Of a DNA stretch of 64,000 nt, positions 12,583-24,719 are shown in pieces (the first letter of the stretch is position 1; every line of letters starts with the position of its first letter). The position numbers were made by a program, and so were the translations under genes. Source of the stretch: Clonostachys chloroleuca (lineage: Eukaryota > Ascomycota > Sordariomycetes > Hypocreales > Bionectriaceae); the NCBI GenBank assembly GCA_037952775.1, contig JBANAY010000003.1, positions 36,270,001-36,334,000 on the forward strand. Reading direction: 5' to 3'. The notes below the pieces were generated by a model. The model worked only from the letters and a program-made list of their open reading frames with translations. It made no database searches and was not told the origin of the DNA.

Positions 12583-14840
12583 GAGAGATCTCCGTGTCGG
12601 TGTTGTCGTGGGGCGTGGGAGACCTTACTAGTTTCTGATAGCAACAATGCATTTTGAACCATTGTGATTTTGATGTCATATCGTGCCACGATGAAAAGTC
12701 TTGCGCGTGATCGTATCATCAGATCAATTGCCAATAAATTAGATGAGAGGGCTCCGATTCTCGTCAATGGGTGTCGCTTGACTGCCGTATGCCACACTTT
12801 CCATTTCTCAGCGGCATGACAAGAGCCTCATCGAGCCACACTTTGTGGAACTCGAGGGTGTAAATCCAAGGTGGTGAAGAATGACGTTTGCGTTCATTTG
12901 GTGGACATTTCATGTCTACCTATGATTATGCTGGGGCACGGTCCTTGGCGATGGAGATTCTCGAGGAGAAGAGGGGGGCCTAAACAAAGCTTGTTACCCA
13001 TAAGTTGAGGGGGTTTTCCCCGGCATCGACATATTCACTGGAATTTTGGAAAAGAGAGTAAGTCGGATACGAATGGTATTAGGATAATGTGTGTTGCGTC
13101 AGTGGAATCGGGCAAAAGAATTTAGGAGGCTCTTGGAACATTACAGCATCTTGAGCCTGAGGGAAGTAACCTGTGGCTCCTTCCTTTACCTACGAGCGAC
13201 GCCAGACAAGAGCAAATAGCGGGTCATGAAGCGCTTAGCCCAATGGCTAGGCCTAACTGGATAAGGAATGATAAGGTCCCGGGATGGGATTTCCATGTGG
13301 AAGCCCGAGATTGCGCTTATGCATATGTGAAGTGCAACATTCTTATTAAGCATTAATCTTATTTTGAACTTGATGTTAGTTTATGACACCTCTAGGACGT
13401 TGTTTTTTTGGGATGTACATACGGAACGGAAGGGACGGGTAAAGGGATGAATAATGCCCTTTATCGATTGTCTTGTGCTCTTGGAATCGGTGCGCGATGA
13501 AGATGACGACACGGAGTCTGGAAAAGGAGATTGCAGTGTAGCATTATTGATCCAACCCAGATAAAAGTTATCTATGGCCCAGCGCTCAAGGGTGGTGCCA
13601 GCGACTTACATATGGTAGCCAGGGGAAGCCAGTGCCGCCCTCGTGTGGCCCTTCGTGTGGCTTGGCCGCTCAAGGATGTGTGGTAAATACGAGATGCACA
13701 CCAAGACTCCAAGAGGCTGAGCATAATCCGCGCGCGCCGTCCTTCTGGAGTAAGAAGGCAGGCTGAGGATCCGAACGTCACGGCGGCCTCCCTCTCTCCA
13801 CAATACGGGCTCTTTTGCAGGGGCGGCGATTTGGGCCAAGCCGCTGGGCGACAATCCCAGCTGGACAAACTGGGTACAATCTGTAGCCCAACCGGAATGC
13901 GATTAAATTTGCCTTGGCAACAATGGCAAGTACAACTTAGCGATGCTGTCAGCAGGGTACGATTGACAAGCGTAGCACCAATACTGAGTCAGTACGGTGA
14001 AGCGTCATCACGATGCACTGTTCCAGAGTCTAAAGGCAGCCGAGCTCGCGTTGTCCTGGCGTTGAGTTTAATCGCAGGGCCAGACTGCGTCCTCTAAACC
14101 ACATATGCAAAATCGAATAATTACCCGACACCTGCACCTTATTCCTCTGGGCCTCCCCACCGTCGTCTGGCGAGGACCCCAGCCTGGTGAGGGAGGAGAT
14201 AGGTGAGATACGTTACCTCCTGATACGGGCGGTTGGGCGGTACCTTCCGTGCTGCTGGTAGTGACCACCACTTCTATTTCCGGCCCAACTCTGTTCTGTC
14301 CGAGGTACCCACAGCCGCTGCAAAAACACGCGCCCCAACAAGTACCTCCTCCGACCCCATCGAGAAAAACAAGGTCTTCCATGGTGCAACAACTGCCTCA
14401 CCCAATCCCCACTTCTTTGCTCCAGGCGTAACCACGTCCATCCCATTCCAGTTTCCACGGCTGCAATCCTCTCTCCCGCATACAAACACACCCTATCCAA
14501 TATTTGTCCGTGGGACGCGTCCATATCATCCCTCACCTTGTCGCAGGCAAAGGGGGAAAAAGCCCATCATCGTCGCTCGCTTTTCCCACGCTTCCTCGCC
14601 CCCTTCGGCTTTCGATCTCATCCGGCCTCTCCGATCGCACTTGTGCCAGTAATCCTTGTCTAAGTCTGCATAGTTGACGTACGACATTTCCCAACCGCCA
14701 GCACAACGACCACGACAACACACACCGATATTCAGCGCCCATGAGCATCGAATTTTGATATCCAAGACCCATCACACGCTCGTTTACACGATTCCTCATA
14801 ATCGCAACAGCCACGGATTGCCTCAGCTAAAGCAGACACG
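12583..14840. other. Intergenic, 2.3 kb; CT-rich promoter at the right end
   Basis: No convincing gene. Short frames on both strands lack recognisable features. From about 14280 to 14840 the plus strand is strongly pyrimidine-rich (C/T), the usual look of an Aspergillus core promoter and 5' leader, and it leads into the gene at 14841. Confidence 0.5.
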
Positions 14841-15660
14841 ATGGGTGTGTATTTTCCCCGAGTATTGTGCTCTGGACCCAATCACTGACTCTTTCTTGGC
14901 AGCAAACCAACAACCCATCACCACCATCCCCCCTTTTCGGACACGGCGAAGCTCCCTTCCTGTGCCGTGGCCTGCCAGCCGCTCTGGGACGCCAATGGAA
15001 AATGTGTACCTCCCGCCGTTTCCACAGCCGATGCCTCGGTTTATATGGACTGTTTCTGCAAAGATTCCCGGGTGACGGGATTCTCGACAGCGACCACCGG
15101 TGTATGTGATAATGCCTGCGACGCCAACGGCCTAGGTTCAATTGTCACTTGGTTCCGCGGCACCTGCAGTGCTTACGGCGGTGCCCAAACAACGACGACG
15201 TCTGGAGGTAATTCGGGGGGTAGCTCAGGCAGCAAGAATCGTGGGGGTGGCGGAGACTGGTAAGTCGACTTGTCGTCTCCTATCCCGGAATACATCCTAA
15301 CATTTATTCTGTAGGATCTCCAACCATTGGCAATGGGTCATAATGATTGTCATTGTTGTTGTCGCCATCGTCGGTATCTGGGTCGGCGCCTGCATCTGGC
15401 GCCGTCGATATATCAAGAAGAAGGATCGCCAATCAACCATCGGCCAGAAGCAATCCGGCTCAGCATCGCATCCCTCATGGGGGCCCGGATTCCCAGAGCA
15501 TAGTACCTCAGCCCCTAACCTCGCCGCGACACCACCAACAGACGATCCTCGTGCTAAAGGTGTCTTCATGCCCGGAGCCTTGGCTTCCGCCTTCGGTAAA
15601 GGCGGTGGTGAGGCCCAAGAGGGCAAAAAGAAGAAGTGGACTGTTAGGGAGCGTACATGA
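14841..15660 (+). CDS. Single-pass membrane protein with eight-cysteine CFEM-like ectodomain
   Basis: Three exons (14841-14848, 14903-15259, 15315-15660) give 236 residues. Exon 1 has only 8 coding bases; intron 1 has branch CACTGAC and acceptor GGCAG. Residues about 20-95 hold eight cysteines spaced C-x3-C-x9-C-x15-C-x-C-x15-C-x3-C-x15-C, close to the fungal CFEM pattern. A Gly/Ser/Thr-rich stalk follows, then one membrane helix (VIMIVIVVVAIVGIWVGA) and a basic stop (WRRRYIKKKDR) with a disordered cytosolic tail. No cleavable signal peptide is visible, so insertion as an N-out anchor is inferred from the positive-inside rule. CFEM proteins act at the cell surface in haem capture, adhesion or signalling; the role here is unknown. 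The stop is TGA at 15658. Confidence 0.75.
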
Positions 15661-16551
15661 TACCGCCACCAGCCTTGTCTCCTATAGCATGATGTCAGCG
15701 ATTTTGTTTCTCACATTCCTTTTCCACCTGGACCTCAAAGTTAGAGTACGGCGTCGAGTTTGTTGGATTATCTATTTCTTCTATTTTACTCTGGAGCTTC
15801 TGAACGGATATTATTTTTTACTGGGTTGGGTGGCTGGGTATACACAAATTTGGGAACTGCTGGAATTCGGATCAGACGGCGATCTTTCCAGTTTGTCTTG
15901 TGCTTCTTTCTCTCTTATATATTCCTTTTCTCTTACATTTTTTTTATTTTATTTTGGATTGTCTTCGCTGTTGAAGCTGCAAGCGATTCGAATGACAAAG
16001 GGAGGGCAGGCGTTGATTAAACCAGCCGATTTCCTTCGACTGGGCTGCTAGATGGGCGTTGTTTCTTTTCCCTCCTTTCATCCCTCTTATTTCCTCAACG
16101 CGCTTGAATTTGACGTTATTTATTGTTCATGGTTTTGGATCTAGATATCGCGAGATGAAGAACGATTGAACACAGGCTACTGAGCTAGCTAGCTCTCAAG
16201 GTGGAACATCCTTATTGTGCATTTATATTCCGTCCTCTACATATACATGTATTTGGAGCGCCCTCCTAATTAGCCTACCTGGAAAAAGCAATAATACGAG
16301 AAAATAAGCTGGATGATGTCAAAAAATTTCTCACGTTTCATCTGATCTCAACGTTGCGGGTAACTAGACCTAGTCTCTCGGGAGAGATGGGGAGCAAGGG
16401 TAAGGGGAGGAGGGGTCAAACTTGACACATTATCTACAACAGGAGTACTTGTGAGGCAATTCTGAAACATGAACGGTCACCTTGGTAATTTTAGGTTGTT
16501 GTATATGGGTAATCACGATATGTATGCACCTATGAGCTGTCGCATCATTAT
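15661..16551. other. Convergent 3' regions
   Basis: 891 bases between the stop codons of two genes that point at each other. T-rich stretches around 15760-15960 suit 3' UTR and polyadenylation signals. The open frames here are continuations of the flanking genes' frames or chance frames. Confidence 0.5.
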
Positions 16552-19500
16552 TTAATCCCTCTTCACCTCCTGCTCTTCCGCAGCATCCATATACAGATCG
16601 ATAAGACAGCCTGCGGACCAAGCCTGCGTTGGGCTCTGTGAAATCGATTGTGTTAGTACACTTGTAAGACATGGCTTGAGACACTTCGTTAATGAAGCTT
16701 GGGAGGAGGGCCAGACTTACTGAATCTGGGCAAGGCTCATTGTTCTTCTGTGTTAGTTCAACTAATCCGGCCCAGACATTTTCCTTGATCATTTTCTTGC
16801 ACCCAGCCAGGCGTCGCGTCACTTGTTGGAATGCTTCTGTTCTGTCCTCCCTTGTTGCCCGTCTCTTCAGATCGAATTTTAGGAGTGCTCTCAGGAAGAA
16901 ACCGGTAGGCCATAACCACTCAGGCCCTTGATGGTAATTGCGCCCCTTGCTTGTCGCAAAGTCCTCGCTGTCCTCGCTATTCCGGTAATAGGGTCTGTAG
17001 TTCAGGTCGGCTGGATCAAGAGTGGCCATTCCAGTTGGCCCTCGCAGCACTTTGTCGGCCAGGCAAAGCGCGTGGAGTGCATGCTTGTCATCGAACAGGT
17101 CTGGTGCGACCGTCATGGCGATAGGGAAATTGGCACGAAGCTGGTAGTCTTCGAATTCCTTGCCCGACTTGTACAAGTCTTTGTAGATACCCCTGCGGTT
17201 GACGATGGTACTGTTCACATCATAGTTCGCATCTTCATCCGCTGACTCGGGGACGTAATAGCACTTCTCAAAATTATCCTTGATTCGGCCTGCCCATTCG
17301 TCAAATGTCACAGGCGTACCGTCAGCCTTTTTGACCGATTCATATGGATATTTGCCAGCCTTGTGTAGTTTTGCCAACCAGACCAAGGTGCTGTAGAGGA
17401 GACCGGTGATTTCGATAGCGGCACCGTCACGCGGGGTTCCTGGAACTCCCTTGGAACCAGCTTTCTCACTCTCACCCATCTTGTCCATCCAGGTTCCACA
17501 ATTGAATTGATTGCCACCAAAGATGAGACCAGTATTCCAGTCCACCTTTATGTCTTGGTTGAAGCCTTCATCTTTCATTTGGGAGTCAATCTGCGGGCCA
17601 GCATTTGCTTCACGATATTGCATCCCTGACGCATGTCTCTGAAGAGCCTCTTGGATGATGTCTTCGATGGTACTCTCCTTTGAGTACGTGCGTGGATCAT
17701 CTTTGGGGAACCAAGTATCGTCATAGGGCAAAAAGCGACGCCTCACTTTGGTCTTCAAGAATTCATCACCTTCTGGAGCCAAGCGGATGTAGTCTTGGAT
17801 GGCCTGCAAGAAGAACCAGATAGAATCCCGGGCATTGTAACGAGGTGCATCTCCGCTACTTAATAAGTTTGGAATCATGCCATGCTTCAAAACACTTCCA
17901 AAGGCGAGGATGTGTTCTCTGGCTTCCTCAAAACGTCCTGTCCCAAGAAACAGACCTCGGATTGAAATGAAGACGTCACGCCCCCAACATCTCGCCCATT
18001 CGACTGCGAAATGGGGTAGCCCGGCAGCTAGGGATGGAACGGCTTTATCAGGCCACAGAGAAGCTGACTTGACATAACCTGTCTGTTGGACACTGACAAG
18101 GGCTAGACTTTGGAGGAACCACTGGCCCATCTGTACATCTTCGCTCATCAACGCAATAGAGCGTTCTTTGCTGGCCACATATGCTGTTCGGATGATGAGG
18201 CCAAAGTATCGAGGAAGGAGAAAGTTTGGAATTTTGCGGATCGCATCAAACCTTTCTTGAAGCCATGTAGCAGGCTTGGAAAGCCGCTTGTACGTCTCGG
18301 TGGAGCTGATCCTTTGTAGGCGGCCAATAATGTAGTCCAGTGCCCATTGGCCATCTCGAAGATTTTGGCAGAGCGGATGAGCAAGATTATTTTCTCGAAT
18401 GATCGATTCCAAAATGCTCCACCAGCCCTGGAGACCCGCGTAAATCAACTTGCCGTGACCAGGAATATCATAGACGCCGTCCCGACCGTCGCTAGAGTCC
18501 CTCTCCTCAGCCTCACACCGATATACCAAGAAGTTGAGATCGACCAAATCCAGGTCTCTCCAAGCCTCTTTAGCTCCAGAGGTGACGTATGTATCCAGGC
18601 CTGCTGAATGTTCTGCGCTGGGGATCCATGTTTCGAACAATGCAATGCTACCAGGCGGGAACTTGTCTCTCACTGTAATGACAGTGTCTTCTCCGGTATA
18701 TTCCATCCTGATTCCCGGTAGGTCAACTACCCGACTGGGGAGACCTTTCAGCGCCTTCGCGTCGCTAAGTACCTCTCGAGTTGTATCGTCGCTGCTGTCA
18801 ACTTCCAGCATCCAACTACCCAGATGCCGGGCTTTGGTTCCCGTGAGAGTTACTGCATTGAAGGCTCCGTTGCCATTTCCATAACCGGGGAAGGCCGTAT
18901 GCGCAATCAAGAAATATCCCTTTCTGGACTCGGGATGTACTCGGTGAACTGTGATGTATTGATCCTCGTGATGAATGTGCGTTTCCTCATATCCGTCCTT
19001 GCCCATTAGTGTGTGAATTTGGTTTAGCAGCTTTTTCACACCACCAATACCGTTCCTACCGCCGCCAACTTGAACGGAGTTCGGTCCTGAAGACTCTGAC
19101 GTGTAAAGTCTCGTTTCGTTCACAAGGTCGATGAGCTTGGGATAGATCTCGTCATAACCCATGACACTACCGGTCGCACTCGAGCACATGTTGACGAGAG
19201 CTGCATTGGGAAGGGTATCCCGAGCGTCTCGCTTCTGGGCCGGCGTTTCATTGTCGTGTGTGCAGTCCATAAAGAGTGCATGGACTGGGGCAGGCTTGAT
19301 AACTCGGATGATCTCTCTCGAATATGCGCCGTTGCTCTGTGACGTGTCTGGGCCAAGTCCCGTGGGGCTTGAGGGAGCCGTGGGTGTATCGGATCTTGTG
19401 ATCTCATCAACCTCGAAGCTTCCAATCGGCCTTCCTCCGTGGCGATGCACGAGTCTGCTGAGCTCAGCAGTGCTCCATGCCTGCATAGCCTCACGAATCA

Positions 19501-21392
19501 GAGAACTCAATCCAAGCCTTTTCACAAAAACGTAATCCATCTCTTCAGATCCGGTGAAGAGCTCGGCGACCACATAGAGGTTTGGTCTGACTCTGCGCGC
19601 TTCGTCGAGAATATGTTCAGCGAGATGGATCGGCGTAGAGTGGCAATTATCAATCCGAAGGCCTGCGAAGTACTTGGCAAGCATCCGAGCATACTTCGTC
19701 ATATGATCCCACAGCCAGGGATTATCCTGAGGGCCAGACCCATATCTGAGCTTCACACAGTCGCCCCAAACAATGACCTCTCGACGAAGGTAAACCCGTG
19801 AGGTAGGGCCTGCATTATCAACTAAAGCATTTCCACCCCAGACCCACCCGTTATTTACCAACGCTTTCTCTCCAGGTTCCAGTTTGGAAGTGGTGTCGTT
19901 TTCCGGCAGGCGAGTAAAGTATGATTCAATCAACGGGTTTGTGTCGTTGATGGGGCCTAATTTGGGGCCATGGTCATCCAGTCGTACATATTTGATCCGA
20001 TTGAACAGCTGTTGAAGTATTTCGTCTACTTCAGCATCATATTCTTTGTAGAACTCAACATTCAGGATATCTAAAAGCTGAACAATTTTAGCCTTTGCGG
20101 CAGCTTTGCCAGGCCCATTTGTACTTTCATATACACCCAAGGTATATGATAAAAAGCTCGATGCAAGCTTGGGGTCGATCTTGCGGCGGAAGCGCTCGCC
20201 TAGGCGATCAGTGCCTCTTTGACCAAATTTCCTCACGAATTCTACCTGCTTCTCCAGGCTCGCTGCTGCTAAATCTCCGATGTCCCCGGGGAAGTCAAGG
20301 CCCTCTTCGGGGGTATATGTCTCCTTGTTAAGCCAGGCGTTTATCGCAGCCTCAGCATTATAGTCGACATCGAGAACGTAAAACTCCCAAAGCCGTATCT
20401 TGGCAACGACCTCTTTCTTGATCGCCTCCATAATGACCATGAGATCATCGTTTGATTTTATCTCGGTGGGAAGTCCAAGCTCGGCGAGCCGACCACTTAA
20501 CTCGAGCAATTTGGAGTCAAGGACAAATGCTGATTCTAACCAAGGGGCGGTAGACATGTTGTAACCTGCTTCTGGATGATCCTCAAGCCAGGCCGTATTA
20601 TTTGCGGTGTGGTTGAGGACAATATCGGTCAAACTCAATAGAGAATGCTCCTTCTCCAAGCTCTCCACTAGCTTCTGAACATCTTTTTCGCCATTTGGGA
20701 AGCTGGCAGGATCCCAACCCAGCTGGTCGTACAAACTGTAGGGGGAGTTTGAGTCGCCTCGGACTTGAAGAGGTGTAAAATGGATCATATTGTAGCCGCG
20801 GTCACTGATACCTCTCAGATGCCGCTCCCAGTCCGAGGGATATTTGCCCATGAACTTGCTAATAACGGAGAAAACGGACAGGGCAGGAAGGGGCAAGGGC
20901 CTCCCGTCAAGCTTGAGCTGGGGCGCAACGTCGATATAGTACAGGGGCGTTTTCTTGAGGTCATCGCCGGAGGAGGCATTGTCGCTCGAGCATTCTGCGC
21001 TCAGCTCTGGAAGCTCAGCGTAGGTCGCGTAGAATGCATATGCGCCGGGCTGGTAGACGGGCACGGAGATCTCGATAGTGCGGTTGAAGTCGGGAGAAAG
21101 CCTGCAGAAAGTGGTCAGTAAAAACATTGAGCTATGCAAAGGCTCAGGGAATGGGCTCCCACTTGAATTCCCTGAACTTGTCGCGACGGAATTCCTGCCC
21201 ATGCTCGGGGATGTTGACCCAGAGCGTCCCATGACGACATATCGACGAGGTGCCCTCAATTGCGAAGCGGATGACCAATGGGTCTTCGCATCGCGGTGCC
21301 AGGTAGATGTATTCGCCGGCGATATCAGGCGATCCGTCGTCCCTGAGTGGCAGTAGATAAACCTCGCTGGACGTCATGGTTCTCGGTATCAT
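16552..21392 (-). CDS. gdb1: Glycogen debranching enzyme (4-alpha-glucanotransferase / amylo-alpha-1,6-glucosidase)
   Basis: Three exons (21163-21392, 16721-21101, 16552-16635) give 1564 residues, normal for eukaryotic debranching enzymes. The enzyme removes branches from glycogen in the cytosol: the N-terminal half moves maltosyl and maltotriosyl units, the C-terminal half hydrolyses the remaining alpha-1,6 glucose. Glucanotransferase motifs are visible at about residues 560-595 (GLRIDNCHSTP with the catalytic-type Asp; VVAELFTGSEEMD with the Glu). The glucosidase half shows FISIRGLFLGTGR, NQFNCGTWMDKMGE and WLWPTGFFLRALLKFDLKRR. The short last exon restores the family's C-terminal motif TQAWSAGCLIDL; reading through its intron would replace it. 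The start may be the ATG at 21392 or the one 15 bases later (MTSSEV). Confidence 0.95.
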
Positions 21393-24115
21393 GATGAAGA
21401 AGAAGGGAAGCGGGAGCTCGAAGCTGCCCCGCGGCCAGACATAGGCTCAGCTAGCTGCGGCCTCTGCCAGGTGCCAGGATGATCTCGCCCACTATAAAGT
21501 ATGGAGCTGTTCCAAGACGAGCTGCACTGCTACAGTGCTATCCGGAGCTCTGTTGCCCGCGAACAGTGACTGGTAGTGGGGCTTCTAGACGATGGTGGGG
21601 AGCTGCACCGCGCTACCTGAGGTAATGCTATGGTAAGATAAGGACTAGCGAGACAGGACCAGACGAAAACTCAGAGAAACGAGAGAATAGGAGATGAGGC
21701 GGCATATTTTAGGGAAATAGGGCAGGTTTTTATTGACGACAAGTTTTGAGCTAGACGGCTCCCTGCGCCGGGAGCTCGGAGGCGAGCGGTCGGATGACAA
21801 TGACGGACAAAGGTGTGGGTGCGTGTCAACCTCGTGGCATCTGCACGCTCACCTCCTTACCGACTGCCTGCTTCCGTAGTTCTCGGCCGTGATGGCCTTT
21901 TCCACGGCTTGCTGCCATCCAGCTTGGCCAGCATCTGACCTGCTTTCTAGGGCTGGGAGCTATCCCTGGGCGGAATGCAAGAAGGATCTCGCCCGATTGA
22001 ACCAGCTAACTTGGTGAAGGCCGGCTTGGGTTAGGGGACAGTTACCAACTATCGAGGTTAGGACACAGCTACCTCCTGCTTTCCCTGCTTGACTGCCCAC
22101 CGGTCTGCACAAGCCCCTTCTTGCCAAACTTTGCGCCAGTCGGTCAATCAGCAGGTGCGTTTCAAGGCGTTCTGCCTCGTACTCTGAGAGCCTGGGGGAG
22201 GCCCAGTGCAACCCCAAAAGCGTGCCCAGTATCGCGGTACCTTGCAATGACTTGCGTAGAGTGGTTATTTGTCCCGCACTCGAGTATTGGGTATGTACTA
22301 AGGACGCGCATCCGCCTCTGGAGGGTGGTAACACCCAAAATGAGGCAGAGAAGGGCTGGATCAAGATGGCGGCAGGGATGGGAAAGAGCATGCATGCACG
22401 AGCTTGCATGATGATGTAATAGACCTGTAAGCGACCACTCACCTTCGCCAATTCAGGAGTCCACAGTCCGCGCCATCGCAACCACAGTACGGGAACTTGG
22501 AAGCTGGCAGCTCAGGAACAGCAAATAGCTCTCAAAACAGCATGGGCTCTGCTTCGATTTGCCGATTTGCTCTCACCGCATAGAGAGCATCAATGCCGCC
22601 AGCTGTCAGAATGCCAATCTACCAAGGGTGATCATGGGAAAGCTTGTCCCACCTTGGTATTCTCACCAGCCTCTACGTTGGGCCTTACTGAATCTTATTC
22701 AACGAGGGAATTCTTCCCAACCTGAAGCACGAAGCTTACACCGACAATGTCAGGAACATCCAATTAGAGAGGAAGCCATAGATTCCATGTTTGCCTGGGG
22801 CCTTGGTGGATTCGAGCTAAACCTGCGTGCTAGGCCAAAATTTCCCACTTGTGCCTTTTGCAACAGCCAAATCGTCCGATTCGATGGAGCTTGCTCTTTC
22901 CCAGCATGGATAGGTACCTTACCCATTGGCTCAAATACCTGATTCCGGAATACCGATGCGAATCGAACGCCATCGGAAATTTGTACCTTCCCCCGTGTGC
23001 CATGGATCTAAGAAATTGCCCTTGTCACGCTTAGCACAGCCCCTTCAGCGAGCAATACGTCTCAGTATGCAACTGGAGCGCTCGGGGAGGATGCAAGAAC
23101 CCTGGAACTGTCCTCCTGAGAGATGCATTCTCTGCCAGTGGTGAGACAGCCGAACTCCTTTTCCTTTCTCAGCCCATAGGCAAAGAATCGTATGGCTGCC
23201 CCCACACCCATGCCACCTTTGTTGACTTTGTCTGCTCAATGGTGCTGGTTGTCTTTAGCTACGGTCTATCATATCATCGGGATATCGGAAACCTCAATAC
23301 TGAGAAAATAGGCGCGATCTCATTCTTTGAAATGGGGAAAGTACGCTTCGACCCTCCGACTGCCCTTCATGGTCTGCTGGATTTCTCCCCGTTCCTATGC
23401 GAGCAAGAATGCCACCGTGTAGCTGGTGTTATTCAGACACTTATTTCTTTGCAACGGTGCGCCAGAATGAGTCTAGCTGGTTCCATGCACTTGAAGGTTT
23501 CCTAAAACCTATCTCATGGACGTGGCTCGGCATCAAAGCATCGTTCAGAGCCACAAAGTCGTTCAACTAGCATGCTAAGGAAGCCAGCCTATCCCGGTCG
23601 TGCTTGATAGGATTGCAAGCCGGGTCAGTTCAAACTCGCGCATTGAAAACCTTCTCAAAGCCAACGTGGGCTCTTGTTTGAAAGACACTGAAGGCTCCCT
23701 ACCATTTGACTTATGCAAAGTTGTCAGCTTTGCGAAGTCCCGATTATCAATCAACTCGAACAATCCTACCCGCGCTTCGATCGAGATGATCTTATCTCTC
23801 ATTTCCTGAACTGATAAATCAAAGCCTAATTATGGCGCAGTTCGCCTATCCAGCACCAGAGGACACATAGCTCACCCAAAAGGTTACTTGGACATCATCA
23901 CAGCAAGACCGTTATACTAAGAAGGAATTCCGAGGCATAACTGTATGCATTTAGATTTTGATTTTTTTTGGTGATCATCTATCGTTTCAATTGAACCGAT
24001 CGGTTGCTAGGATTCAGCCCAAAGCCGTTCAATATTTCTACGGTTGTTTCGGTTGTCAACCAATCCGTAGACAACCTCAAGATTCGTTTTTGCACACTCC
24101 AACACCATTACACAC
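21393..24115. other. Intergenic, 2.7 kb
   Basis: The first several hundred bases are the promoter of the debranching enzyme gene. The right end is the 3' flank of the small gene at 24116. The longest open frame (21960-22481, minus, 173 codons) has no recognisable features and an unlikely composition; I see no gene here. Confidence 0.5.
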
Positions 24116-24558
24116 TTAGTACAGACCGACAACGACATCACCCTTGACACGGGCAGTCAAGTGAACCTCAGCTTCAAGGTCGAGCTTGATACCCAGGAGC
24201 AAGGAGGCATCCTTCAGCTTGCCATCATTGGTGGTGGCGCCCTTCAGGAGCTGGCCAGCAGGGGCGGCGAGGCCAGTCGAGGTGGGGAGAGGGACAAGAA
24301 GCTGGCCCTTGCTGTTGTTGGCGGCGCCACGGGGAGCGCCACGACGGCCACCGGCGGCCTGGCCGTCAGAATCGGAGTCGTAGTTGAGGGCGGAGGTAGG
24401 GCGAGCCTGGACAGGCTTAGCGGCAGGAGAACCAGCGCTGGTATATATTGTCAATACCAGTGTGACAAACGATTGCTTTGTCTTCCAAGCCCAAGAGAAA
24501 CGAATTGGCTAGGCATTGGAGATCTCAGCTGTGAATGGGGGGAGACTCACTCAGACAT
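24116..24558 (-). CDS. Conserved small fungal protein, 109 residues
   Basis: Two exons: 24551-24558 (only ATGTCTGA) and 24116-24437. The donor is GTGAGT, the acceptor ACCAG, and the junction codes MSDAGSPAAKP. An Asp/Ser stretch (NYDSDSD), a Gly/Arg/Ala-rich low-complexity middle and an amphipathic segment (LLVPLPTS) precede an ordered C-terminus, LLLGIKLDLEAEVHLTARVKGDVVVGLY. The latter alternates hydrophobic and charged residues like a beta hairpin. I recall similar C-termini in short conserved proteins of filamentous fungi, without a known function. No signal peptide or membrane segment is evident. It has its own TATA box about 155 bases upstream. Confidence 0.75.
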
Positions 24559-24710
24559 TGTGAAGGTTTGGAACGACCGGGGAATTAACGGGTCGTATAA
24601 GGGAGATCCCACGGGGGACTTTTGGCTTTTAGGTGTTGACGGAATTTTGACTGATTTGGGGAACTGAGGATGGTAGGGACGAACTGGTGTCTAAGGTGGA
24701 CTCGGGACGG

Positions 24711-24719
24711 CTTTATATA
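24711..24719 (-). promoter_or_regulatory. TATA box of the 109-residue gene
   Basis: On the minus strand the sequence reads TATATAAAG, about 155 bases upstream of the ATG at 24558, a normal distance for a fungal TATA box plus leader. Confidence 0.55.

Noticed and set aside
21960..22481. 173-codon open frame, minus strand
   Set aside because: Composition is not protein-like and no domain or splice sites support it.
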